This document shows, in pieces, positions 51,317-62,400 of a stretch of 64,000 nt of DNA. Position 1 is the stretch's first letter; every line of letters starts with the position of its first letter. Origin of the DNA: Craspedostauros australis (Eukaryota; Bacillariophyta; Bacillariophyceae; Mastogloiales; Achnanthaceae); NCBI GenBank assembly GCA_026770025.1, contig JAMXDE010000057.1:310001-374000 (forward strand). The letters are read 5' to 3'. Under the pieces are notes generated by a model. It saw nothing but the letters and a program-made list of their open reading frames with translations. It had not been told where the DNA came from and did no database searches. The position numbers and the translations under genes are program-made.

Positions 51317-52555
51317 ATGGACGCTACCGATGATACCGCCACCGCCGATGCCGCGGAAACAAACATCCACGATGATGCTGAAGCGAAGGAATTCAAGCTC
51401 CACATTTCACGGGTTCCGACATCGTTCGATGAGGACATCGTTGCGAGGATCCTGCGAGATGAGCTGAAGCAGGAGGATGCCATCACGGAGGTCGTGCTGA
51501 TCTACCCCAGAGATCCCTCTGGCGATGACGATGCCAACAAATCGAACGAAAATGAGTACTCCGGCAACGCAAGCAGCAATGACAACAGCAACCATGAACA
51601 TGGTGGGGAGCATGGCGATGAAAAGCCGACGCATCGCGGATTTGGGTTCGTGACGGTGTCATCGCAGGCAGTGCTGGATACGTTGCTGCGGGATCACACA
51701 ACCGTCCGTGGTGGACGCAAACCAGCCTCGCACAAGCAGCACACCATGTACCTGCGCCCGTACCAAGTCATCGACAAGGCCGATGAGACTCGCCAGGAGG
51801 TTTGCTATCTGTGGTCCGAATTCCGATGTCCCTACGGCGACGCCTGCAAATTCCAGCACGTCGGTCCTGGCGGCGTCAAGCTGCTGGGAGACAAGACGGC
51901 GACAAAGAAGAAGAAGAAATGCTTCCAATTCAAGAAGACCGGCAAGTGTTCGCGCGGCGATGATTGTCCCTTTTCGCATGACGTTGCCACACCCAAAGTG
52001 GACGACGCCAAATCCACCACGAAACGATCCAACGCGGAGAAGGATTGCATCTCGTGGAAGACCAAAGGCAAATGCAAGAAGAAGGAAACCTGTCCCTACC
52101 GCCATGATGAGGCATTGCGCCAAAAGGTTCTGCAAAAGAAGGCCGCCAAACGCAAATCGCAGGAGGCCACCACACAGCAGCAGCAGGAGCAGCACAAAGA
52201 ACGACAGCCGTTGTCGGTGCGCGTGTTTGGCATGAACTACGAGACGACGCAGCAGGACATCGAGAACTACTTCCAGGACTGCGGCAAGATAGTGGAGATC
52301 ACGTTTCCGACCTTTGAGGACAGCCAGCGGTCGAAGGGATATTGCGGCGTGCTGTTCACGAGTCCCAAGGCTGTGGCGAAGGCAATCGAGATGGACGGCA
52401 ACGAATTCATGGGTCGGTGGTTGCGGATTCAGGCCGGGAAGATGTACCTGAAGAAGTGGGAAGAGTTCCATCAGACGCATCAGGAGCAGAACAGGAAAAG
52501 GAGAATGGATTCCTCGTATGGAGACGGCCGGCGGTATGGCAACAGCTTGGAATGA
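51317..52555 (+). CDS. RNA-binding protein with three CCCH zinc fingers between two RRM domains
   Basis: 412 residues from the ATG at 51317 (MDATDDTATADAAET); the frame is open upstream but that part reads as UTR. Residues about 28-125 form a divergent RRM-like fold (FKLHISRVPTSFDEDIVARI, RGFGFVTVSS) split by an Asn/Glu/His-rich insert. Three CCCH fingers of the C-x8-C-x5-C-x3-H type follow at about 162-180, 198-216 and 236-254 (CYLWSEFRC, CFQFKKTGKC, CISWKTKGKC). A Gln/Lys-rich linker leads to a canonical C-terminal RRM (about 296-375): VRVFGMNYETTQQDIENYF with RSKGYCGVLF as RNP1. Such proteins act in mRNA processing, export or decay. It is a single exon, and the last residues are basic. Confidence 0.88.
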   Translation: MDATDDTATADAAETNIHDDAEAKEFKLHISRVPTSFDEDIVARILRDELKQEDAITEVVLIYPRDPSGDDDANKSNENEYSGNASSNDNSNHEHGGEHGDEKPTHRGFGFVTVSSQAVLDTLLRDHTTVRGGRKPASHKQHTMYLRPYQVIDKADETRQEVCYLWSEFRCPYGDACKFQHVGPGGVKLLGDKTATKKKKKCFQFKKTGKCSRGDDCPFSHDVATPKVDDAKSTTKRSNAEKDCISWKTKGKCKKKETCPYRHDEALRQKVLQKKAAKRKSQEATTQQQQEQHKERQPLSVRVFGMNYETTQQDIENYFQDCGKIVEITFPTFEDSQRSKGYCGVLFTSPKAVAKAIEMDGNEFMGRWLRIQAGKMYLKKWEEFHQTHQEQNRKRRMDSSYGDGRRYGNSLE

Positions 52556-53058
52556 GGATGGATACCATACTTTGCATCTGAATGAGCGTGCTTGTAGCGT
52601 GCACCACACTGGCACGAGTAGAGAACCGTGTATCGCAAAAGAAGATAGAGGTCTTGCTCAGCCAGGAGTCTGGCATGTAGCTGTCGTCTGCGTGAATCTG
52701 CGTCGTTGGATCGTCTACTGCATACTTGTGCAGTGGAGCTGGACAGTCGGGCAATCTTGAAGCTATGGGTACACGAGTCGAGTAGACTGCGAACGTAAGG
52801 AGTCTCTACTCTGAGTGCTCGACTCTGCTCCACACTCGTCGTTGAACGTATTTGCAGTCGCAAGTACATACATGCTCTTCCTAGTACATACAGACAGACA
52901 TGCACACAGTGCAATCAGGTTGTTTTGGTAGATGAGAGTCGTACGACTATTGGCACGATTACTGGTGGACATGTGGAGATCCACATCAGATTCCTTCCAT
53001 TCCATTCCTACTCGTGTCCTCCACTGCGCTCTCCTCCACTTCAAGATGACTTTCAAAA
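52556..53058. other. Convergent intergenic region
   Basis: About 500 bp between convergent stops. No gene seen. Confidence 0.5.
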
Positions 53059-54396
53059 TCACACCAATCCATCTTCTTCCTCGGCTTGCTGCTGCCGATA
53101 ATACTGCTGCACGGCCTCGTTCTGCCACCAGCCGACCTGCACGGAATGGCAGACCTCATCGCGATCGTCGCGCTTGAATTCCGAGACGATCCCGGACCGC
53201 CGGCGGTTGGCACCGGCGCACTGCACGAAGGCGGGCCCGCAGCGTTTCTCGTCGCACTGCGTGCAGGCGTTGAGGTCCTGCTGCGTGCGGTCGCTCTTGG
53301 TGTTCTTGTCGGCATCGACGGTGGAGAACATGGCCTGCCACATGCAGACGAAGAGACAGTTGCGCACGTCGCACATGATGTTGTCGACCCAGCAGTCGTT
53401 GCAGCCTTGCGTGAAACCGATGCGGTCTTGCAGGCAGTCTCGCACGTCGTCGGCGCCGCCCAGGACGGCGAGTTTGGAGCACGCCAAGGAGTCCTGGAAG
53501 AGGGTGTCCTTGGTGTCGTCGTAGATCTTGATGTCGTGGGGGTTGCTGCAATATCCGCAGTCTCCGCAATGCGCGACGGTCAAGTTCTGCGCGGCGTTGG
53601 CCTGTTCCGGAGAATCTAGATTGAGGTGTGCGATGGGTTCCAGTGGCGTTGCGTACTGAAATTCCAGCGCCTGCTCCGACGTACCGCCCGAAACGCCTCC
53701 ACCAAGGACATGATTCTCCGTCGTGTTGGCGGCATGAAGCGGCATCTCCTGGTGCTGCTGTCGTTCCAGCTGCTGCATGAGTTGCTGCGGGTATTCGACC
53801 GCGCACACGTGCCCGGTCTGGTAGAGCGAAACGGTATCGGGAATGCGCTGTGTCTTGATGCGCTGCGTGACGGCTCCGATCCACACGGAAACGAACATGA
53901 TGATTGGCGTCATGATGCAGCGCACGAGCATCTGGCGGCGGCGCTGACGTCGGCGATCCGTCGGCGATTGCAACGATGCCTCCTCAGCATCCTTGTTGCG
54001 AGCGCACTTCCACCTCTTTCGCTGTTGCTTGGGCCTTGGGATGTCGCCATTGAGAAAGAATGGCTCTTCCTCGTCGTTGTCATCATCATCGTGCTTGTCA
54101 TTGTCCATACCATGATGGCGCTCATCACCGGGCCTGTTCTCGTCATACGCGTCATCGTCTTCGTCTTCGTCATCACCACCAGCGTAATGATCAATGGAAG
54201 CCAGCTCGTCGTTCATCAGGATGCTGTCCATCTCATCGTAATCGCAGCCCCCATCGCATCTGCGATTGCCATAGTCGTCGTCATGTGAGAACGTTCTCAT
54301 CATGGTCGTTGTCGTCGTCGTCATCGTATGAGCAGACTCCAGCGAACCGGCGTCTCGGTGTGCTGCGTCGCTGCCAACACAGTCCAACTCGGTCAT
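53059..54396 (-). CDS. Type II membrane protein with cysteine-rich C-terminal domain
   Basis: 445 residues from the ATG at 54396 (MTELDCVGSD). The N-terminal 150 residues are Asp/Glu/His-rich and disordered, followed by a very basic stretch (RRQRRRQ) and one membrane span (about 160-178, CIMTPIIMFVSVWIGAV). The basic side faces the cytosol, which places the C-terminal 265 residues in the lumen or outside. That part begins HCGDCGYCSNPHDIKIYDDT near residue 275 and has about 16 cysteines, mostly as C-x2-C or C-x3-C pairs (CNDCWVDNIMCDVRNC, CTQCDEKRC). The domain is probably disulphide-rich. I believe similar HCGxCGxCS proteins occur in other algae, but I know no assigned function. Confidence 0.75.
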   Translation of the reverse strand: MTELDCVGSDAAHRDAGSLESAHTMTTTTTTMMRTFSHDDDYGNRRCDGGCDYDEMDSILMNDELASIDHYAGGDDEDEDDDAYDENRPGDERHHGMDNDKHDDDDNDEEEPFFLNGDIPRPKQQRKRWKCARNKDAEEASLQSPTDRRRQRRRQMLVRCIMTPIIMFVSVWIGAVTQRIKTQRIPDTVSLYQTGHVCAVEYPQQLMQQLERQQHQEMPLHAANTTENHVLGGGVSGGTSEQALEFQYATPLEPIAHLNLDSPEQANAAQNLTVAHCGDCGYCSNPHDIKIYDDTKDTLFQDSLACSKLAVLGGADDVRDCLQDRIGFTQGCNDCWVDNIMCDVRNCLFVCMWQAMFSTVDADKNTKSDRTQQDLNACTQCDEKRCGPAFVQCAGANRRRSGIVSEFKRDDRDEVCHSVQVGWWQNEAVQQYYRQQQAEEEDGLV

Positions 54397-57300
54397 CGTC
54401 ACGATCGCCTTTTGGCTGGTTGATGGACTGATTCTGGAATGCCTGGTGGTGAGCCTTTCACCGATGTCTCTGTTGACTCGGAAGATGACCGCTTCGTTTG
54501 CGTGTTTGCAGTCGTGGAACCACTTCCACAGCCAACGAGGCGTGATCTACGAGGATGTATGTACGAGTATGGGACGATGGCCTCCTCGAATGGATGCTGT
54601 TGTCTATGATGACGATTGCAACGCCAGGTGTCAACAACGTCTCTCCAACAGCGCTCCAAGTGCTTCGAAGAGAGACAAATCTTGGTTGTGATCCCTTTCT
54701 TCTGCGTCTTCTTTGGCTTTGCTTTGGTCTGTTTTGGTCTGCTTTGGTTTGATTCGTGCCCACAAAGTGCTTCCGTGGCAGAACCGGTACAGGACCATGA
54801 AGCCGGTGGAACATCATCGTTTGCTCCTCTCCTTGCCTCTTCTTCCCGAAACTCTTTCTTCCGTCACAAAAGGAGGCGTTTTCCGCCTTTCTCACCTTCA
54901 TGGGACTCGACTGAAGCCAAACACGAATGACGTTTTGATTCATGGTCGCACAAATCAGACCTCCTTGATGAGGCTCCACCACCACGGTCTCCATCCATGA
55001 CAGAGACGAACAACCGAACGATTTCGTGGGCAATCGTTCTTGCGTGACGGTGGTTATTGCTTTTGGGGTCATGCTGCGGCGCTTGGATACTCTGCTCAAT
55101 GCTGAGATTCCACCGCCATCGATACCTTGCCCTCCCACAATCGCCATGGACTGCAGCTTGTATTCTCTTCGTATCCCCACTCACCTTGTGCTGCGCTCAA
55201 TTGTTGACCGTCTCGCTATTTTGGCGCCACATTGGTACATAGAATAGAATATTTCCACACCCATCCAATACTGGGAGATTCGACCGACCATTTGTTGGTT
55301 CACGCAGACCACGATCCTGCTTCTCTGCTGCATTAGCGGTTGGACGAAGGCAGCATTGTCAGTGTAGAGAAGAGTGACCGTGATGAAGAGAAGAGGTGTT
55401 TCGAGAGACCGCGCGCCTTGTTGGAGAGCTTGGCGCCATTTCACCGATACGTTGGCCTGCTCATTGGCCTGTTCTTGTGTCCGCCAATTCTCTCAGCATC
55501 GCCATCGTGGCTGTCCATGGTGGAGTTGCTCGATGCTGATCAAATCCCACGGTCCTGTTCGCGGATGCCTCTGCATTCCTCGCAATCTGAATGTGCTCAT
55601 GTTGCATTGGGCCGACGTTGTCTAACTTCGTGTTGTCATTGATCAAGGGATGATGTCGCCCGAACACCCAGATGTGCGTGGGGAACAACCGACAAACACC
55701 AGATGATGAGTGGTGTATTATATCATGCAATCGTCAGCGATGCTTTCATGGTTGAGTCCGCCAGCAGCCTCATGGAAAGTTTGAGCTCGTCTGCCACCTT
55801 TCATGGGCTGCATGGATGGAAGCACCGTGAAGTGTTGCTGCATCTCCATCCATCCATCCATCCATCCATCCATCAATGCACGCATCCATCCATCCACGCT
55901 CACATTCCAATTTCTTGTGTGCCCGTCGACACACATCCATGATCGCATCTTGCCTCTGCATCAAAACACTTGTGTACAATTCATCTTCTCCTCAGGGATC
56001 GGTACGGCGGCTGCAAGATATCATCGAGTTCTTCGTATGATCGCATTTAGAATTTCATCATTAAGTGAGGATGAATCCAACGGCCGTCTTGCTCCAGCCC
56101 CTATTTGGATGATACAGCATGTTGCTTAATGCCACTTGCCATGGTGTGAGTGAGAATGCAACATTCGCCCTCTTGTGAACCGGACCAGATATGTTCGAAT
56201 CAGCGTGGTGAGAAGGACCATCACGCGCATCTGCGGATTGCATTGTAGCGATGCTGATGGCAGAGACTGCATGGTCATATCGCGCACTGCGTGGTACGTG
56301 GTGTTGGACGAGTGTTGATGCAAATCACAGCCGTTCAGATTCCAGAAAGCATGCCAAAAACCAAGCAAGTATGATATAATACCAACAACCGTCCCCAGAT
56401 CTATGCTTCCCCTCTTCTTGTTCTATTCATTGCCCGTTGTACCATCCACATCGCATCATCAGCGCCACATCAGGGAGCGAAACAGATTTTGCACGACCCG
56501 AGGTCGTTTGTGCTTCCTTGTGTTCATGCATCCAATCTGTACCATGCCCGCACCGTACTGCCGTCTCCGTCCACTCGTGTGCTGACGCAACAAGCTGCTT
56601 GTTGCATTCTCTACGCGTACTTTACTGGTTGGGAGCGCCTCGCCAGCATTGCCTTTTCTTCAGAGGACTCTGAGCTTCTAGACGGTCTTCCATAGTATGC
56701 ATTCTACAGTACGCATTCTACAGACTACATATAGTAGGGCGCATCATGTAATATCTCCACAAGCAACGTATTACAAGCGATCTGAACGGAGTGGAGGGGA
56801 CGACTGACACCTGCTCATAATCGCATCCTTACTTGCGTCACTAAGTACACACATGTTTGAAGAGAAGCATCCTGAGTGCTGTTGATCGCCGGACACTCGA
56901 TGCTTGTTCCGGCAGGCAGCGGATGGAGTAGTAGACTCTTGCAATACGGGCTCTGGGAATGGTGAGAAACAAATCGGTCTTTGACACACGCGTGTGGTGC
57001 AAACAAAGAAATTGAGTGACTTCGTGTCCTCGCCAGATCGCATCGGACACTGAGATGGATCGCCAATTTTGCATCAAGAAGTGCCTCGCCACAAATTCTC
57101 GGACTCCACGAATTGGCCCCAATACAGTCATCACAGCCTCAACCACACACAGCAACTATTAGACTTCTACAAAATGAAGTCGAATAGAATACTCTCGAGT
57201 GGACAGCTACTGAGTCGAGTAGATCGTATAGTATACCCAAAGAGCTCCAACTGGTTGCACCCTCACACGATTTCCATCATTCCAGTCGCTCCCATTCTGG

Positions 57301-58667
57301 AGAGGCCCAATCAGAAAGGTATTGGCTGAACAGAAGGAAAGCAAAGTTGATGCAAAAGTACCATCTATTCGATGACGCAAACATCAATACCACAATGGAG
57401 AAACAGCAACACTGAGGCTCGCCTCGGATAGATCGTACACGTACGTCAACTTTGGCAGAGTACTATACTCGAAAGAGTATATTCATTCGCTTGAACCATG
57501 GTGGCGATCCCGAGGTATTGCCAATCGCTCTTCGAGAGCGACTGTGCTACATAGTATGATGGCAAAGTGGTCGCCCATTCGTTCAGATTGCACCACAGGG
57601 CTACTGTCCCATACTATTGTCAACAGCTACTCCAATATTGACATCATACAAGTCCTCCTTTGTTACGTCACCCTCAGAAGAACACAGAAGGCCTTTGATT
57701 GCTTGTTATTGACGCAAAATTGAATGCGATCATAGGCATGTTTACTTTACATAATGGCGTGGCGAGATTGCAAGGATGTCAGATTATATGCAAGCTGCAA
57801 GACACGATGGTCGGAATGGTGCAATAGGTATTCGAAAGTCGCGCGTGCTCCAAGTGCCGCTCGTTGCGTGAGTTGCCACCGTTCCCGATGGCCTGATGGC
57901 AGGTACAGGAGATGGCAGCAAGGGAGCAGGCGAATACAACACAGTTCTAAACTCGCTGATGGTAGCTCGTGACGTGCCAGCATGTTGAGACTGCCACTCT
58001 ACAAACAATGCAACGGCTTCCCTGTGGTTCCTGAACTCTGTGAGCCATAATCGCTGCAAAGCAACAACAGTTGGTACACGCAAACAGAGTCAGACTTTCC
58101 TTTCGGTCGTCGACTGCATCCGAACGGGGAAGCCGATTAACATTGGGGAGGATTTGTCACTTCTTGTGGCACATTCTGATTGCGTTCCTTCTGCAAGGAG
58201 TGCTTCTGGTGGCGTGTTTGCTCAGGGAGTCCATCGAATGGGGTGGAGCACAACACGTGTTTGCAAACGGAATGGGCACCAGATCAATTATCTCACATTT
58301 ATTCAGTCTGTCGGCCGCTCCTTGTTCTGGATTTGTCATTTCTTGAACAGACAGACACAACCAATAGACACACAAACAGACTACTATTCAATGCTGTCAA
58401 CAAGACAGACATGAACATAGTTGACTCATGCGAACAAATCAATACCACGACTGAATTTGTTCTTGGGTTAATAGAACCAATAATAACGGCTATTGATACT
58501 TGCTGGGAGGCAGGGGCTTAGATGCTGGTTGCGTCCACCTGTTGACCGGCCAATCGTCATGCCTAATTCAAGGAGACAAACGCCATCATCAACAGCACCA
58601 TCGTCATCATGGTGATGGCAATCGCGGTGAACACCCACAGGACCACTTTGGTGATGTTCTGATGTCA
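54397..58667. other. Four-kilobase gene-poor region
   Basis: No convincing gene. A 240-codon minus-strand frame at 54458-55180 has no domain and overlaps the probable promoter of the Cys-rich gene. A CATC tetramer repeat occupies about 55846-55875. A minus-strand frame near 55181-55444 encodes a hydrophobic stretch followed by AAFVQP, reminiscent of a plastid signal, but it lacks an ATG and a following domain. Confidence 0.45.
55846..55875 (+). repeat. (CCAT)n microsatellite
   Basis: About seven tandem CCAT units. Confidence 0.85.
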
Positions 58668-59215
58668 GGGACACCCAATAATTTGTCCAGAATTCCGAAA
58701 ATTACATGTTCTGGAGTCTTGCGGGACTAAATCAAGAGAAAATCAGTGCAATGATCGAATTGTGTATTTATTATTCAAACACGACAATTCAGAGAGAAAT
58801 TCCTTGAAATGCGCAATTTCCGTTAACGGACAATCAATTATCGGACATAGTCGAACATGAGGACAAATCCGGACAGTCCCTGACAAATCCGGACAAATCC
58901 GGACAAGCCACGACACTAACCGGGTACAAATACGATTCCATGTAGTCGGATTTGTCCGGATTTGTCCGGATCTGTCCGGATTTGTCCGGATCTGTCCGGA
59001 TTTGTCAGGGACTGTCCGGATTTGTCCTCATGTTCAACTTTGTCCGATAGAGTCCGTTAAGCCATTGCTCGCCATTGCTGAATTTTTTCTCAAATGGTCG
59101 ACTTAGAAGAAAATAATGACAAACTTGATCGATACTCTGGTTCTGTCCTTTTTCAGTCCCGCAAGACTAGAAAAGATGTCAACACACAAATTCTGGACAA
59201 ATTATTGGGTGTCCC
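58668..59215. mobile_element. Small non-autonomous TIR element with nested palindrome
   Basis: The ends are a perfect inverted repeat of about 28 bp (GGGACACCCAATAATTTGTC at 58668, complement ending at 59215). A second inverted pair, AGTCTTGCGGGACT, lies inside at about 58717 and 59156. No target duplication is obvious. The interior has no coding frame. It sits about 280 bp upstream of the ATPase gene start, within its likely promoter. Confidence 0.7.
58823..59060. repeat. Inner 238-bp imperfect palindrome bounded by TTAA
   Basis: Both arms start with TTAACGGAC and carry GAACATGAGGACAAATCCGG plus tandem TCCGGACAAA/TCCGGACAGA units; the centre is near 58930-58945. TTAA at both edges is the target duplication used by piggyBac-type elements, so this could be a separate element nested in the larger one. 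Confidence 0.7.
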
Positions 59216-59491
59216 AGGAGCAGCCTTTGTGTTCATCTTCGTTCTTTCCGGCTGGTTCGTTGGCAACACAGGCACAAAGACACGTGCCCATCCAACGGGT
59301 CACCAAGGCGATTACATCACGGACAACAGCTCTGCGTGGAACGTGGAGCGGAAGAGTTGAGAAAGACACAGATCCTTCTTGAATGATCTTGATGCACGTC
59401 ACGTCACAAAGGTTGGGTCAGAGCAGAGTGGAGCAGCTGCAGAGTAGAGGAGAAGCAATAATACAGACTCCAGAACGTCAGTAACTCAACG
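59216..59491. other. 5' region of the ATPase gene
   Basis: About 280 bp that should contain the core promoter and 5' UTR of the gene at 59492. No clear TATA box. Confidence 0.4.
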
Positions 59492-62400
59492 ATGTCTTCC
59501 TTGATGGCCGGGACGATCCCCGACAGCTCCGCGACCGCACGCCAACAACAGAAGGCGCTGGCACAAGCGCAGCACCAGCATGGCCTACACGAAGACCAGA
59601 AGCAAATGGAAGGAGATAGCGGTTCGGTCGGAGCCGACCACAACGTGGCACCGCTCCAGAACATGTCGTCGCGCTCGGTTGCCAGCTTGACACTCGCAAG
59701 TGCAGACAGCGTGTTTGATCACGCCGGAAACACGATCCCCACGGCGAGCATTAATAGTAGGAGCAGCAGCAGGAACAGCGCACATCGACGGAGTGGCACG
59801 GGTAGACCTTCGTCAGCCAGAAGTTCGATTGTGCCGCTGCCGCAATCATCCGCATCTTCGCTGATGCGCGGAACACTTAATATTGATGCCACCGGCGGAA
59901 CGCGCAGAAGCGGGATGCTCCAAGCGGCCGTTCCTGCGATACAATTGACCAGCAACCTCGAAATCAATGAACCCGTCATGGCCACTCTCAGTGCGAAAGC
60001 GCATGCAACGTCCAAGCTGACGCAACTGGCGCAGGAAAAGCTCAACTTCTCCCGTCTGTGCCTTGTTGGGAGGGACGTCGAACAGCGCGTGCTGTCCCAT
60101 GAATTCTCCCAAATGGTGAAGGCCACATCAGCTGCAACCTCATCATCGTTGGCAATGGCAGCAGCGACGGCAACCGCAACGGCGACAGCTGCCGCGGTTG
60201 ATGGCCTCGACCAAACGCAGCAACACTCACAGGAACGGTACGAAACTCGCACTACCACCAGATCCTTCGTAACGATCGCCGGCCTGTCTGGCACAGGCAA
60301 GTCCTCACTCGCGAGAACGTTGCGAGGCAAATGCATCGTCCACGGTGCATTCTACGTCGTCGGGAAGTTCGATTTGAAGCAGATGGATGAACCGTTCTCG
60401 GGTCTCAAATCGCCGATGGCGGACATTTGTTCGCAGATTCGGAAGTTACCGAAACGGTCGTCGCAGCAACAAACAACCAACGGAACAAGCCAACGACATT
60501 CCCTCCACACCAAGTCATCCTTCAGCGCGGCAGATCGTCGCTGTTTTGATGATCTACGCGATCGGATTGTGAGGAATCTGGATGTCACCGAACTGCAGGT
60601 TCTATCCGGACTGGTGCCAAACATCGAGGATATCATTGGCGCGGATGTGCTGTCCGGTGCGTCCCACGGCAACACAGCAAGCCGCACCAATACGAGCGCA
60701 AGTGTCGACACTGGTAGAAATACTAACGCCAACGCCAATGCCACTTCTAAATCCAGCACTCCGCATCGGCGGCATGTGATTGCGAAGGATGAAACCAACA
60801 AGCACGGATACAGAGAGCAGTCGGATCGTTTGAAGTTTGCCTTCCGCAGGTTCATCAAGGTGATCTGCGACCATTGCCCGCTGGTCTGGGTATCGGATGA
60901 CATGCAGTGGGCCGACAAGGCATCGTTGAACATGATCGAGTCATGGGTGCTCGACACTGAGATCTCGTCGCTGATGGTGGTAGCCTGCTACCGGTCCAAC
61001 CTGGTTGGCCCAGACCACGACAACCCGTGCCAGCGCATGCTCCAATCCATCCACCAGGCCAAGCAAGATCGATCCATCCGAACCGCGCACCTCCGAGTGG
61101 GCGACTTGTCAGTTGAGCACGTGCACACTATGCTTGCCGAGTTGCTGGGGAGCGAATTGCGGGTACAGGACACCCAGGGATTGGCAGAGATCGTGCACAA
61201 GAAGACAGACGGTAACGTCTTCTTCGTGCAGCAGCTCATGAAATTGCTGGTGCACGAAGATCTCCTTTCCTGCTCCATTGCCACGGGTCAATGGAAATGG
61301 GACAACGACACCATCCAGCGCGACTGTCCTGCGACGACCAACGTGGTCGAGCTGATGAAGTCCAAACTGCGGCAGGTCGCCAACGCGAAGCTCGTCCTGC
61401 CCGTCGCGGCTTGTTTGGGATCCACGTTTTCCATTGCGTCGGTTTGCCAAGTGATCAGGGGCTTTCGCGAGTCCAATGACGATCTCGCCTTCTACAAAGA
61501 CTTGTTCCAGAGCGATCCACCGGCCGATAACGCTAGGACGGTGCAGATGCTGCAGACATGTGAAGAGGAAGGACTGATCGATGGGACTTTCGAACTCGAC
61601 AGTGGACTTGGAGACGGAGATGATGCGAGCGGAGCAGGTCTCACGCTTGATAGCGCATCCAGCAACACGGTCACCGAAGGCGCCTTCATACATGACAAAG
61701 TGCAGGAATCGGCGCTGGACATGGTACCCGATACAAAATTGGCGGAGTTGCAATTCCGGATCGGCAAGATACTGTTGGACAGGCTATCGTCGGCGGAGCT
61801 CGCTCGATCACTGTTCATCGTCGTCAACCTGCTCAACGCCAGGCTGGATCTAGTGCCGCCGTACTCGTATCCCAACGATCAGCATGGGGACGACAATGAT
61901 GATCAGCGAAGCAAGACGCGCCTAAACACTCACAGCAGCAACGCAAATCGAAGACACCACGAACAGGACCAAGATCCTACCCGACCACTTGCTGAATTGA
62001 ACCTCACGAGCATTGAGGCATCTCAACGCTTTGTGTTGGCCGAACTGAATCATTCCGCAGGATCGCAGGCCGTCGTATGCGCGGCATTCAGCGCAGCGGC
62101 AGTGTACTTCAAGAATGCCATTGAGTTGCTTCCGAAGAGCCATTGGAAAACGCACCATGCCATGAGTTTGGACATCTTCACGGCAGCCACCGAGTGCGCC
62201 TTCATGACTTCAGAAACGAAGCTGTTTCGCAAATACGCCGACGAGGTCATCAAGCTGGATTGCCCAATGATCGACAAGATGCAAGTGTACCATGTCATGA
62301 TGGATGCATCGATGGGTAACATCGAACGTGAAAAGGCGAGCGATGCCACCGATCTTGGCCGCGAAGTGTTGGCCCATTTCGGGTACCGGTTCCCAAAGAG

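Noticed and set aside
54458-55180. 240-codon minus-strand frame upstream of the Cys-rich gene
   Set aside because: No domain, odd composition, and it overlaps the expected promoter; likely chance.
55181-55444. Hydrophobic stretch followed by AAFVQP, like a diatom plastid signal
   Set aside because: No ATG in frame and nothing recognisable follows within 87 codons.
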